24,170 nt of DNA, taken from the NCBI GenBank assembly GCA_031425325.1, contig JANPJD010000053.1, positions 1-24,170 on the forward strand, in the 5' to 3' direction. Below, one piece after another: positions 1-7,759 of the stretch; positions within the stretch are counted from its first letter, which is position 1; each line of letters opens with the position of its first letter. This stretch comes from Aliitabrizicola sp031425325 (GTDB taxonomy: Bacteria > Pseudomonadota > Alphaproteobacteria > Rhodobacterales > Rhodobacteraceae). The position numbers and the translations under genes were made by a program. Under the pieces are notes generated by a model. It was given only the letters and a program-made list of their open reading frames with translations, did no database searches and was not told the origin of the DNA.

Positions 1-414
1 GGGCAGGCTGAGCAGGCCCATCGTCACGACCGTGGCCCCGACGACGCCGGTCGCCGCCGCCAAGAGCGCGCCCACCAACACCACCGACAGCGCAAGGCCG
101 CCGCGCAGGCTGCCGAAAAGCTGGCCCATCGTGGTCAGCAGAGACTCGGCGATGCCCGATCGCTCGAGCACGACGCCCATGAAGACAAAGAGCGGCACCG
201 CGACGAGGACCGGGTTGGTGATGACCCCCCAGAAGCGGTTGGGCAGCGCGGCGAAGAGCGCCTGATCGAAGGCACCGACAGCGATACCCGCGAAGCCCAC
301 GAGGATCGCAAGACCGCCAAGCGTGAAGGCTACGATATAGCCCGACATGAGAAACAGGATGATGAGCAGGAAAAGTCCAGCCGCCATCACCTGGCCAAGA
401 AGTGCCGCGTCCAT
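1..414 (-). CDS. dctM: TRAP transporter large permease DctM, N-terminal part (cut by window edge)
   Basis: This is the large membrane subunit of a TRAP transporter, the channel-forming part that takes up a carboxylate using a Na+ gradient. Only the first 138 codons are present; the frame stays open to the left edge. The visible part begins MDAALLGQVMAAGLFLL and is strongly hydrophobic. It contains the DctM-typical stretches VPLFVFMGVVLERSG and, near the edge, AAATGVVGATVVTMGLLSLP. The ATG at 414 is preceded by a good ribosome binding site (AGGAG, about 8 bases upstream). It lies 18 bases after the dctQ stop on the same strand, so the two are surely co-transcribed. By sequence style it belongs with the TakP-like (mannitol/chloroaromatic) TRAP group. 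The substrate cannot be told from this fragment. Confidence 0.93.
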   Translation of the reverse strand, partial: MDAALLGQVMAAGLFLLIILFLMSGYIVAFTLGGLAILVGFAGIAVGAFDQALFAALPNRFWGVITNPVLVAVPLFVFMGVVLERSGIAESLLTTMGQLFGSLRGGLALSVVLVGALLAAATGVVGATVVTMGLLSLP

Positions 415-432
415 CTGGATATCTCCTATGGC

Positions 433-1023
433 CTAGTGGGTCTGGTCTGAGCTGTGGCCGCCTTGCTGAAGCGCGTGGCGTTCATGTCCGGCAAGGACCA
501 TCGCCCCGCGCAGCACGAAGGCCATGCCCTGAAGCCCGACGAGCAGCAGGAAGCCCAGCAGCGTCGCCTTCAAGAGCCAGTAGTTGCCCATCCCGCCCGG
601 ATTGAGAGATCCCTCGTCCGAGGCATAGGAGGCAGCCCAGAAGGTCGTGGCGGCATAGCCAAAGACAGCGAGGAAGGGCAGAAGCAGAAGCAGCGTCATC
701 ACCATATCCGACAGCGCCCTGCGCCGGACGGACCAGTGAGAGTAGAACACGTCGACCCGCACGAAGCCGCCGATCATCATCGTGTAGCCCGCCCCCATGA
801 CGATGACGACGACATGGGTCCAGATATAGGCCTCTTGCAGCCAGATCAGGCCGGTGCCCATGACGTAGCGCAGATAGACCGTCGCGAAGCACAGGATCAC
901 GGTCGCCAGCGTCGCCCAGGCAACGATGTACCCGCTCCAGCGGCATATGCCGTCGATGACCGCCACGACGCGCGCCGACGCGCGCACCCAGCCGGGCTCT
1001 GCCCCGGCCTCCAGACTCGCCAT
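433..1023 (-). CDS. dctQ: TRAP transporter small permease DctQ
   Basis: This is the small integral-membrane subunit of the TRAP transporter, which docks with DctM in the inner membrane. The 196-residue product has about four hydrophobic helices: near residues 25-50 (IVAWATLATVILCFATVYL), 58-80 (WTHVVVIVMGAGYTMMIGG), 95-120 (MVMTLLLLLPFLAVFGYA) and 145-175 (LKATLLGFLLLVGLQGMAFV). This is the usual DctQ layout and length. I chose the ATG at 1023, which gives MASLEAGAEPG, because GGGGGGAGA sits just upstream. The frame is open back to 1122, but the extra 33 residues are unlike the family and have no ribosome site. It is the first gene of the minus-strand dctQ-dctM unit and is divergent from dctP. 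Confidence 0.92.
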   Translation of the reverse strand: MASLEAGAEPGWVRASARVVAVIDGICRWSGYIVAWATLATVILCFATVYLRYVMGTGLIWLQEAYIWTHVVVIVMGAGYTMMIGGFVRVDVFYSHWSVRRRALSDMVMTLLLLLPFLAVFGYAATTFWAASYASDEGSLNPGGMGNYWLLKATLLGFLLLVGLQGMAFVLRGAMVLAGHERHALQQGGHSSDQTH

Positions 1024-1332
1024 TGCTGTCTCCCCCCGTTGCGCCAACCCGTCGTCTTCGCGGCGGTGTGCGACGCATGATCTCTGTTCAGAAAGGCCGC
1101 AGAGGCCCCTGTGCGGGCTCAAGATTGTCGACGGTTTCAGGAGTGCAAGGGCGCCGGATAGATTTTTTTAATCCGGATAGGTTTGCTCCATAGCTTCGAT
1201 TAGTTTTTTCCTAATTCGTCAGTTTCCTCGCCACCCCCGCTTGCTCTTCCTTATTCGTTCTCCACTTCCACCCGCACCGTGCGGGGGGAGGTAGACCGGA
1301 CCCGCGAAACAAGATGGAAGAGGGAGGAACAG
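1024..1332. promoter_or_regulatory. Divergent dctQM / dctP control region
   Basis: This 309-bp gap separates the two divergently transcribed halves of the TRAP transporter and must hold both promoters. It is visibly AT-richer than its surroundings at about 1155-1220. Within it CCGGATAG occurs twice as a direct repeat (1154-1161 and 1173-1180). CCGGAT at 1154-1159 and ATCCGG at 1171-1176 also form an inverted repeat around an A/T-rich centre. ATTAG (1199-1203) and CTAAT (1211-1215) form a second small inverted repeat. These are plausible operators. I could not assign a convincing -35/-10 pair. The dctP ribosome site (GAGGGAGGAA) is at its right end. Confidence 0.6.
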
Positions 1333-2451
1333 ATGAAGAGACGCGACTTTCTGACGAAATCCGTGCTGGGCGGCGGCGCAGTTGCCGCGACCGCGACGGG
1401 CCTGGCCGCTCCGGCGATCGCGCAGGCCACGATCGAGTGGCGCATGGTCCATTCCTGGCCCAAGGGCCTGCCGGGTGTGGGCGTGGGCGCGGAGCGCCTT
1501 GCGCGCCGGATCGAGACGATGTCGGGCGGTCGGATGAAGATCAATGTCTTTGCCGCTGGCGAGCTGGTCCCCGCGCTGGGCTGCATGGACGCGGTGATGG
1601 ACGGCACGGCCGAGATGGGCCACGACGCCTCGTTCTACCATGTCGGCAAGCATCCAATGCTGGCCGCGTTCTTTGCGGTGCCGTTCGGCATGACCGGCGA
1701 CGAGCAAGCGGCCTGGCTTCTGCATTCGGGCGGACAGGCGCTGTGGGACGAGCTGAACAGCCAGTTCGGCATCCTCTCGCTACCCGCAGGCCAGACCTCG
1801 GCGCAGTCCTTCGGCTGGTTCAAGAAAGAGATCAACACACCCGAGGATTTCCAGGGCCTGAAGATCCGCATGCCGGGTCTTGGCGGCGAGATGGTCAAGA
1901 AGCTTGGCGCGACCCCGGTCCTGCTGCCGGGCGGCGAGATCTTCGCGGCGCTGCAATCGGGCGCGGTCGATGCGGCCGAGTTCATCGGACCGGTGAACGA
2001 CCTGCCGATGGGCTTCCACCAGGTCGCCAAACTGTCCTATGGCCCCGGCGTTCAAGAGCCCGGCGGGACGGTTCAGCTTATGCTGAACACCGCGAAGTTC
2101 CAGGAGCTTCCGGCCGACCTTCAGGAGATCATTCGTGCCGCCGCCCATGCAGGGCACGAGGACATGAAGGTGGAGTACGACCTGCAATCGGGCCGCGCGA
2201 TGGAGACGCTGCGCGTCGAGCACGGCGTGGAGTTCCGCCGTCTGGAGCGCCCCGTGCTGGAAGCGCTGGGCAAGGCCGCAGGCGAGGTGATCCAGGAAAG
2301 CTACGACGCGGGCGACGACCTGACGCGGCGGATCTGGGACAGCTACCTTGCGTCCCGCGCCGACACGATGCGCTTCCTGCGCTTCAACGAGCAGGCCTTC
2401 CTCAACGCCCGCACGCTGGACTTCCCCTTCCCCGGCCCACAGGCGACCTGA
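1333..2451 (+). CDS. dctP: TRAP transporter substrate-binding protein DctP (TakP-like), Tat-exported
   Basis: This is the periplasmic receptor that delivers a carboxylate ligand to DctQM. The 372-residue product starts MKRRDFLTKSVLGGG, and the RR-DFL pattern plus a following hydrophobic stretch ending AAPAIAQA marks a twin-arginine signal peptide. The mature part is a typical DctP fold: WRMVHSWPKGLPG at 36-48, FGWFKKEINTPEDFQGLKIR (160-179) with the carboxylate-binding arginine expected at R179, and LLPGGEIFAALQSGAVDAAE (197-216). In RsTakP, from memory, the residues after this are Glu-Trp; here they read E216-F217. The start was chosen for the ribosome site GGGAGGAA and the signal peptide; an in-frame ATG at 1279 lacks both. 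The gene stands alone on the plus strand, divergent from dctQM. A 2-oxoacid or related acid is likely, but the exact ligand is unknown. Confidence 0.93.
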   Translation: MKRRDFLTKSVLGGGAVAATATGLAAPAIAQATIEWRMVHSWPKGLPGVGVGAERLARRIETMSGGRMKINVFAAGELVPALGCMDAVMDGTAEMGHDASFYHVGKHPMLAAFFAVPFGMTGDEQAAWLLHSGGQALWDELNSQFGILSLPAGQTSAQSFGWFKKEINTPEDFQGLKIRMPGLGGEMVKKLGATPVLLPGGEIFAALQSGAVDAAEFIGPVNDLPMGFHQVAKLSYGPGVQEPGGTVQLMLNTAKFQELPADLQEIIRAAAHAGHEDMKVEYDLQSGRAMETLRVEHGVEFRRLERPVLEALGKAAGEVIQESYDAGDDLTRRIWDSYLASRADTMRFLRFNEQAFLNARTLDFPFPGPQAT

Positions 2452-2459
2452 GACAATGC

Positions 2460-2499
2460 GGCACCTCCGCTCCGGCCGCAGCGCCGGGCCGGAGGTGCC
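2460..2499. terminator. Hairpin between convergent dctP and MscS genes
   Basis: A perfect 10-bp stem, GGCACCTCCG (2460-2469) with CGGAGGTGCC (2490-2499), encloses a 20-base GC-rich loop that can itself pair in part. It lies 9 bases after the dctP stop and about 84 bases beyond the stop of the converging mechanosensitive-channel gene. It can therefore serve both directions. There is no real T tract on either side, so termination is inferred from position and stem strength. Confidence 0.6.
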
Positions 2500-2582
2500 T
2501 TGGAAGCGCTGCCGAGCCGCGCGTGCAAGAAGGGCAAACACGCAGGCTACCGCCGCGTTGGGGGCCCGGCGCGTCTGTCGCG

Positions 2583-4862
2583 TCAGGGCTTGGCGGCGGC
2601 GGCTGTTGCTGCAGCCATGCGTTCCTGTTGCTCGACGAGTTCGACGGCCGCGCCGCCCGCCTGGCTGAGTTGGTCTTCGGTCAGATGACCGTCCGGGCCG
2701 CTGACGCGCACCTTCACTTCGCGCCTTGCGAACTCGATCCCGTTGGCGGCGAACTCTTCTTGCACGCGCTTGAAGATATGCTTGCGGATGCCGAACTGCG
2801 CGCCGGGCTTGTGCATGAACTTGCCGCGCACGACGACCCCGTAGTCGTTGAACTCGCCCACGCCCTGGCTTTTGAACGGTTCGATGAAGCCAGGGGCAAG
2901 ATCGGGCATTTCCATCATCTCCTGTCCGATCTTCTTGAAGATCTTGCGGACCTTCTCAAGGTCGGTGTCGAACGGAACCGTGAACTTCAGTTTCATGATC
3001 CCCCAGTCGCGGCCGAAGTTCGTGACCTTGTCGATCCCACTGTACGGAATGATCAGCACGGGACCCTTGGAATCGCGAAGCTGGATCGATCGCAACGAGA
3101 TCTTCTCGACCGTTCCCTGCACGCCGCCCGTGTCGATGTATTCGTTCAGCCGGAACGCGTCGTCGATCAGGAAGAACATCCCCGACATGATGTCGCTGAC
3201 CAGCTTCTGCGCGCCGAAACCGATGGCGAGGCCGACAACGCCGGCGCCAGCCAGAAGCGGGGTCACGTCTATGCCGAGCTTGCCCAGCGCAGTCAGTACC
3301 GTAAGGGTTATGACGGCCACCTGAAGCGCCCAGCTGACCATCGGCAGGACAGTCCCAAGCCGCGAGGCCGGGCCGCCGCCCACATGAGGTGCGTCGCTTT
3401 CCGAAGCGTCCACGACGCCTGCGGCGGGAGCTACGTCATCGGCCAGACGGCGGTTTATCATGAGGCGCGTCACCTCCCAGATCATGTAGCCAACGACACC
3501 GATGAGAAGCGCCTGGATCAGGTGCGAGGCCATCTGCTCGCCCACGCCCCCAACGCTTGCCATCGACATCGGGGTGACGCCCCAGAGCCGAGCCGTGATG
3601 ATGATGACAGCGCCGAAGACCAGGACGCGGCCTATCCGGACATAGGCGCTCACGTTCGAGGCATGAGCCCTTTGGGCCACCGGGCCCTCGCCCCGCATCG
3701 GTGGGACGACGTGCAGCACGACGGCGCGGATCAGAGGGTCCAGAAGCGGTGCGACGATCAGCACGGCCAAGCTGATCAGATGTCTGCCCTCTTTCAACAG
3801 ATCGCCTTGCCCGATTGCTCGCGCGGTCACCGACATCAGCCACGTTCCGGCGATGACTGCTATGGCGAAGGCTGGGTAGTGGTCTGCGACCTTCAACTCG
3901 ACCGGGGTCTGTTCTTGATGTCGCCCCAGCATGATGCGCCGCAAGCCGCTCCGGGCTCGGCGAAAGATGTAGATCAGCCAGGCGAAGATCGCGAGGTGGA
4001 GCCAGAAGGTTACCCCGTCCGCACTTCCGGATGCGCCGACATGTCGGTTGAACCCGAGCACTGCAAGGATGACGCCTATGGCGGTCGCAACGCCAAGGAG
4101 GTTCCGAAACAGGAAGCGGGCGGTCCAGTCATCGGTATGGACCAGCCGCAGGTCAGGTCGGCGCGGTGCAAGGAAGAACCGCAGCAAAGTCAGCGAAATT
4201 CGGGGGATCACGATCAGGTTGCGGGCCACGACATGGGCGACGGCCAGTTCGGAAACCGGCATGAAAAGATTCAGCACGACCGCCGCCGTGAGGAAGAACA
4301 CGATCGTGCCGATCAGTTCGCGCCCGAGCCGCCTGGCGAGGACAGGCAGCACCTCGAATATGTCACGAGGGTTGGCATCGTCTTGCAGCGGAATGCTGCC
4401 CGTGACGACGTGGCGGTAGAGCATGGCCTCGGCGAGGAGGCCAAGCCCGACCGCCATGGCGAAGACGCCGACGAACACCAGCAAACCCTCTCGGCCCATC
4501 TGGGCGAAATAGCTCGAGATGGCGGTACTTTGGGCTGCAAAGGCCCTTGGCGCTTCGAGAACTGTCGCCACAAGCAAATCGACGGTGCGCTTGCTGGTGT
4601 CCATGACCAGATCGCCCAGTTGCTCGTTCTGTGATGCGGCGGGGACTTGCTGGGCGGCGGCCGCAGCACCCAGACGCTCGATCAGCAGGGAGCGTACCTG
4701 TTCGTCGGACAGACGGGACACGAGCGCATCGACGGCTTCGGGCGACAGCGGGTCGGGAACGGCAATGGCGGGGGATGCGGTGTCGGTCGGCGTGGTCTGG
4801 GCGTGGGCAGAGACAGGCAGGAACGACACCGCGAGCCATAAGGCCGCCACGGCGATACGCAT
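2583..4862 (-). CDS. Large MscS-family mechanosensitive channel (YbiO-like)
   Basis: This protein opens under membrane tension and releases ions and small solutes on osmotic downshock; it acts in the inner membrane. The 759-residue product starts with a signal peptide (MRIAVAALWLAVSFLPVSAHA). A periplasmic segment follows (LSPEAVDALVSRLSDEQVRS, 39-58), then many membrane helices between about 125 and 525. The MscS core lies at about 525-690. Its pore helix contains GAGVVGLAIGFGAQKLVSDI (539-558) and the beta domain contains VQGTVEKISLRSIQLRDSKG (581-600). The layout and length resemble E. coli YbiO (741 aa) rather than the 286-residue MscS. The ATG at 4862 was preferred to a TTG at 4871; neither has a strong ribosome site. 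It follows the DUF3300-DUF2950 pair by 73 bases with a hairpin between. Confidence 0.9.
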   Translation of the reverse strand: MRIAVAALWLAVSFLPVSAHAQTTPTDTASPAIAVPDPLSPEAVDALVSRLSDEQVRSLLIERLGAAAAAQQVPAASQNEQLGDLVMDTSKRTVDLLVATVLEAPRAFAAQSTAISSYFAQMGREGLLVFVGVFAMAVGLGLLAEAMLYRHVVTGSIPLQDDANPRDIFEVLPVLARRLGRELIGTIVFFLTAAVVLNLFMPVSELAVAHVVARNLIVIPRISLTLLRFFLAPRRPDLRLVHTDDWTARFLFRNLLGVATAIGVILAVLGFNRHVGASGSADGVTFWLHLAIFAWLIYIFRRARSGLRRIMLGRHQEQTPVELKVADHYPAFAIAVIAGTWLMSVTARAIGQGDLLKEGRHLISLAVLIVAPLLDPLIRAVVLHVVPPMRGEGPVAQRAHASNVSAYVRIGRVLVFGAVIIITARLWGVTPMSMASVGGVGEQMASHLIQALLIGVVGYMIWEVTRLMINRRLADDVAPAAGVVDASESDAPHVGGGPASRLGTVLPMVSWALQVAVITLTVLTALGKLGIDVTPLLAGAGVVGLAIGFGAQKLVSDIMSGMFFLIDDAFRLNEYIDTGGVQGTVEKISLRSIQLRDSKGPVLIIPYSGIDKVTNFGRDWGIMKLKFTVPFDTDLEKVRKIFKKIGQEMMEMPDLAPGFIEPFKSQGVGEFNDYGVVVRGKFMHKPGAQFGIRKHIFKRVQEEFAANGIEFARREVKVRVSGPDGHLTEDQLSQAGGAAVELVEQQERMAAATAAAAKP

Positions 4863-4890
4863 GTAGGTCAATCGCTCGGCTCGGGCTTGG

Positions 4891-4917
4891 CAGGACCCGA
4901 GTTCTCGTCGGGTCCTG
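4891..4917 (-). terminator. Strong hairpin after DUF2950 gene
   Basis: CAGGACCCGA (4891-4900) and TCGGGTCCTG (4908-4917) form a perfect 10-bp stem with a 7-base loop. It lies 19 bases beyond the DUF2950 stop and just upstream of the mechanosensitive-channel start. No T tract follows on the minus strand. It may be a terminator with read-through, or an intercistronic stem-loop that stabilises the upstream message. Confidence 0.6.
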
Positions 4918-4935
4918 TGGGGCCGAGCCTGTCGT

Positions 4936-5847
4936 TCACTTCAAGACCAGCCACGGCTCGGCAGGATCGAAGAGGGTAATCGCCTCGGCATCTTGAAGTG
5001 TGTTTTCGCCCAAGTCCGCTTCATAGACAATGCCGCTTTCGCTGACCATGAAACTCATGATCCCACTGTCACCATAAGCCGCCGGATAGGCGAGCAGGGC
5101 GTGGCCGGCGACCATGTTGTCCCCGATCATGTAGTTGTAAGCCCCCCCGGGTGCGGACGGACCCTGAGCCCGAAGGATGCGGAAGAAGTACCCGACGTAG
5201 GGCTCGGGGTCCTTGTCCGTACCATCGATGTTGTAGCCGAGGTCATTGGCGCGCGCGATCGCTGCCCCGAGGGGACTGCGCTCGGTCCCAGGCTCGTCAG
5301 GCCAGTAAAGGCCATTGCGCTGGCCCGGATCGCTCAGGATCGCTGACGCGAACTCTCGCACACCGTCGCCATCGTGGTCTTCATCTCGAAACCTGGCCTG
5401 GACCGGGCCCGCTCGGGTCATGATGTCGATCACCGCCAGTTCGTTCAGCCCGATGCGGCGCACGCGGATTTCCACGCGACCCGCTTCGGCGTCAAAGCTC
5501 CAGCCGTCGGCAGACTTGAAGAGGGGTATCGGGAACGGCCACCGCTCTCGGCCTGCGTAAAGCGTGGCCGTGTCCTCACCGGTCATCTCGATCTGGCTGA
5601 AAGCGGTCACGTCCCGCAGAAACCCCTCCCAGATCTCGCGGTCCTGACCTGGATTTCCGGTCGACAGGATGTCTTCGTTCTCGGGGCCGAAGACCTTCAG
5701 CACAGCGCCGCGGTCGGCGGCTTCCAGGGCTGCGACGACCGCAGCAACCGCAGCTTCCGGGGTGTCGAACCGGGCTGGTTCCGACAGTGCTGCTCCGGTG
5801 CTTGCCAGCAAGGCAAGGATCGAAGCCGTGTAAAGTTTTGCAGTCAT
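4936..5847 (-). CDS. DUF2950 family secreted protein
   Basis: The function of the family is not established; it is a secreted or periplasmic protein repeatedly found beside DUF3300. The 303-residue product has a signal peptide (MTAKLYTASILALLASTGAA) followed by the whole DUF2950 domain. Recognisable stretches are FDTPEAAVAAVVAALEAAD, WPFPIPLFKSADGWSFD, DGDGVREFASAILSDPGQRN, GLYWP, YVGYFFRILRAQGPSAPGGA, YGDSGIMSFMVSESGIVYE and LGENTL. The ATG at 5847 has GGAGG upstream. It begins one base after the stop of the DUF3300 gene (TGAGATG), so translation is very likely coupled and the two products are probably needed together. An upstream in-frame start reading into the poly-valine stretch is an artefact of the neighbour's Gly repeat. 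Confidence 0.9.
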   Translation of the reverse strand: MTAKLYTASILALLASTGAALSEPARFDTPEAAVAAVVAALEAADRGAVLKVFGPENEDILSTGNPGQDREIWEGFLRDVTAFSQIEMTGEDTATLYAGRERWPFPIPLFKSADGWSFDAEAGRVEIRVRRIGLNELAVIDIMTRAGPVQARFRDEDHDGDGVREFASAILSDPGQRNGLYWPDEPGTERSPLGAAIARANDLGYNIDGTDKDPEPYVGYFFRILRAQGPSAPGGAYNYMIGDNMVAGHALLAYPAAYGDSGIMSFMVSESGIVYEADLGENTLQDAEAITLFDPAEPWLVLK

Positions 5848-5848
5848 C

Positions 5849-7588
5849 TCAGCGCCTCCGCCCACCACCACCACCACCACCACTCGCACTGTAACGGCCG
5901 CGGCTCGATCCGGCCGATGCCCGGCTTCCTCCCGTGTTCTTGAACGCGGGTGCGGAGCTGGATTTGTAGCTGCTCGCCTTGCTCGGCGAGCGGTTCGCCT
6001 TCGGCTTGGATACGTTTGCCGGGCGTGTCGCCGCCTGCGCCCTGTTGGCGGAAGACGGACGTGCCTTGGCGGAGGACGCGGCCGAAGGTTTCCGCGTGGC
6101 CGCCTGCGCGGCAGGTCTGGACGCGGGCAGCGTGGCTACGCCCGGGCTCGTCGACTTGCGCGTTTCGATCTTTTGCCGGGCAGCGTCGCGGCTGGCTGCA
6201 TCCGGCGAGAAGGTCCGGTCGCGGCCTGCCAGCGCGTCCCCTTCCGCGTCGCCGATGCGGGCTGGCAGCTGCGACGGCCTTGCAGGGCGCTCGCCAGCGG
6301 CAGATCTGCTGCCATCGCCGATCCCGGGCCGTTCACCGCTTCCGAGCGGCGGGCGGTCGCCGTTGCCAATTCCGACGTTCCCGCTGCCAATATCGAGGTT
6401 CCCGCTACCGATATCGAGATTTCCGCTGCCGATGCCGACGTTCCCGCTTCCGATATCGACGTTCCCGCTTCCGATGGAGATGTCGCCCCGGTCAACATTG
6501 ATGTCACCCCGGTCGATATTGATGTCACCGCCATCCCAGTCGATCGATCCGCCATTGTCCCAGTCGCCGTCCCAATCGTCGTCATCAAAGATCTCATCGA
6601 GAACGAGCGCACCGCCAAAGATGATGGCGCCCGCCGCCAGCGCATCGGTCCAGTCGTCGCCATCGTAGCCGTAGTAGTACGGATCGTAAGACGGCGACGC
6701 TGACACCGGCGCGGCATAGACCACTTCGCTGCTATAGGTCGGCACATAGACAACGGTGGGGTCCGCCGGGACGATCGAGATGACCTCATTCGTCACCTCG
6801 ATTGATTGCACATCGTTGTCTGCAAGGTAGCCATAGTCCTGTGCGGTAGCCCGCAGCCGCTGGATCGCAGCCAGTACATCCTCGGTCTGTGCGAGCACGG
6901 CTTCTCCGGCTTGCTCAGTCCAGTCGATGTGGTCCGCCATCCGGGTGATCACCTCGGGGAAGCCGGCAGCCAACTGCTGCACACTCGGGTCCCAGGATTG
7001 CTGCGCCGTCGCATCGGCGCGTTCCTTTGGAGAGAATTCCGGGTTTTCCTTCAGGAACCTGTCTGCCTTCACGACATCCAGCGGGTAGGTCGAGGCGATC
7101 AGAACCTGGGTCAGAACCTGATCCGGGAAGAGCGCAACCGGCCCGAAAAGTGTTTCGAGCTCGACAGCCTCCAACGGGCCTGTAGAGGCGATGGCGGCCT
7201 CCATGGCTTCCGCGTCTTCCGCGGCGACAGCAATCGGCATGGGGTTACCATCCGCGCCGAGGCACGGAACGCTGATGACCATTCCGGGCACGATCGCATT
7301 CGGGTTTTCGCCGATCACGTCGCGGTTCGCATCGAGAAGGATGTCATACCGCTTTGGGTCGCCATAGGCGCGTGTCGCGATCGAACCGAGAGAGTCGCCC
7401 CTGCCAATGGAATACTGCGAGCCACAGGCCAGCGACGCCGAGCCCTCTTGGGCGCGCGCTGCCGTCGGAGCGGCCACCGCCGCTACCATTATGGCCGACG
7501 TGATGCCCAGCCCACGGGCCGCGCACAGCATGAGAGCACCGATGGTTGATCGGGGCCGAGAAACCACGAATTTGATTGGTCTTGTCAT
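5849..7588 (-). CDS. Exported LysM-DUF3300 protein with 8x7-residue repeat and basic tail
   Basis: This is an envelope protein of unknown biochemical role. The 579-residue product has, in order: a signal sequence ending near PTAARAQEG (40-49); a LysM peptidoglycan-binding module at about 58-109 (QYSIGRGDSLGSIATRAYGD); and the DUF3300 domain at about 138-290 (LFGPVALFPDQVLTQVLIAS; SWDPSVQQLAAGFPEVITRM; IVPADPTVVYVPTYSSEVVY). Then come a hydrophobic/acidic patch (317-345), a 56-residue repeat block (355-410), and a Ser/Ala/Lys/Arg-rich disordered tail ending in seven Gly and three Arg. The ATG at 7588 has GAGAAG close upstream; a GTG at 7600 is the alternative. A large stem-loop and a palindrome lie in its leader. 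LysM suggests attachment to the cell wall. DUF3300/DUF2950 pairing is known; a function is not. Confidence 0.88.
   Translation of the reverse strand: MTRPIKFVVSRPRSTIGALMLCAARGLGITSAIMVAAVAAPTAARAQEGSASLACGSQYSIGRGDSLGSIATRAYGDPKRYDILLDANRDVIGENPNAIVPGMVISVPCLGADGNPMPIAVAAEDAEAMEAAIASTGPLEAVELETLFGPVALFPDQVLTQVLIASTYPLDVVKADRFLKENPEFSPKERADATAQQSWDPSVQQLAAGFPEVITRMADHIDWTEQAGEAVLAQTEDVLAAIQRLRATAQDYGYLADNDVQSIEVTNEVISIVPADPTVVYVPTYSSEVVYAAPVSASPSYDPYYYGYDGDDWTDALAAGAIIFGGALVLDEIFDDDDWDGDWDNGGSIDWDGGDINIDRGDINVDRGDISIGSGNVDIGSGNVGIGSGNLDIGSGNLDIGSGNVGIGNGDRPPLGSGERPGIGDGSRSAAGERPARPSQLPARIGDAEGDALAGRDRTFSPDAASRDAARQKIETRKSTSPGVATLPASRPAAQAATRKPSAASSAKARPSSANRAQAATRPANVSKPKANRSPSKASSYKSSSAPAFKNTGGSRASAGSSRGRYSASGGGGGGGRRR
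5862..5882. repeat. (CCA)7 triplet repeat coding poly-glycine
   Basis: Seven perfect CCA units (minus strand: TGG/GGT register) encode the Gly7 run at the C-terminus of the LysM-DUF3300 protein. Slippage would change only the number of glycines because the unit is a triplet. Confidence 0.85.
6359..6526 (-). repeat. Eight tandem 21-bp units (7-residue repeat) in the DUF3300 gene
   Basis: The 168 bp encode residues 355-410 as eight consecutive 7-residue units: DINIDRG, DINVDRG, DISIGSG, NVDIGSG, NVGIGSG, NLDIGSG, NLDIGSG and NVGIGNG. The consensus is polar-aliphatic-x-Ile-x-x-Gly. Nucleotide similarity between units is high (TTCCCGCT recurs at 21-base steps), so they arose by tandem duplication. 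The pattern suggests a stacked beta structure. Confidence 0.93.
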
Positions 7589-7597
7589 TCGACTTCT

Positions 7598-7665
7598 CAC
7601 TGAGATGCGAGCACAAAGGCAGCAAGCACGATCAGACTATGCCCTTTGTGCGGTGTCGCATAGTG
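7598..7665 (-). promoter_or_regulatory. Long stem-loop in the 5' leader of the LysM-DUF3300 operon
   Basis: On the minus strand three stacked stems can form: CACT with AGTG (7662-7665 / 7598-7601), ATGCGA with TCGCAT (7656-7661 / 7605-7610), and GCACAAAGG with CCTTTGTGC (7643-7651 / 7611-7619). That is 19 base pairs interrupted by two small bulges, closing a loop of about 23 bases. The base of the structure abuts the GAGAAG ribosome site ten bases before the ATG, so it could control translation. It may be a thermometer or protein-binding leader; I see no known riboswitch. Confidence 0.65.
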
Positions 7666-7676
7666 ACGCCATGTAT

Positions 7677-7687
7677 GTAACAGTTAC
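7677..7687. promoter_or_regulatory. Palindromic operator GTAACAGTTAC, copy 1
   Basis: This perfect 11-base palindrome is GTAAC-A-GTTAC; on the minus strand it reads GTAACTGTTAC. It lies about 90 bases upstream of the LysM-DUF3300 start. The identical core recurs at 22789-22799 upstream of another operon in the window. Its size and symmetry fit a TetR-type dimeric repressor site, but the regulator is not in the window. Confidence 0.6.
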
Positions 7688-7759
7688 GCGGGGAGCGTCC
7701 GGGGCCGCGGAGGCAAACCCATGACGGCCCGGACAGTTTGCGAATGAACGCAGCCGCGT

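Noticed and set aside
1314..4634. 1106-codon plus-strand open frame overlapping dctP and running antisense through the MscS gene
   Set aside because: It lies out of frame over dctP and opposite a clear MscS protein; its composition (very rich in Arg, Gly, Asp, His) is that of a GC-driven shadow and it has no domain or ribosome site.
5862..5882. Triplet repeat as a phase-variation switch
   Set aside because: The unit is three bases and in frame, so length changes cannot switch the gene off; it only alters the Gly run.
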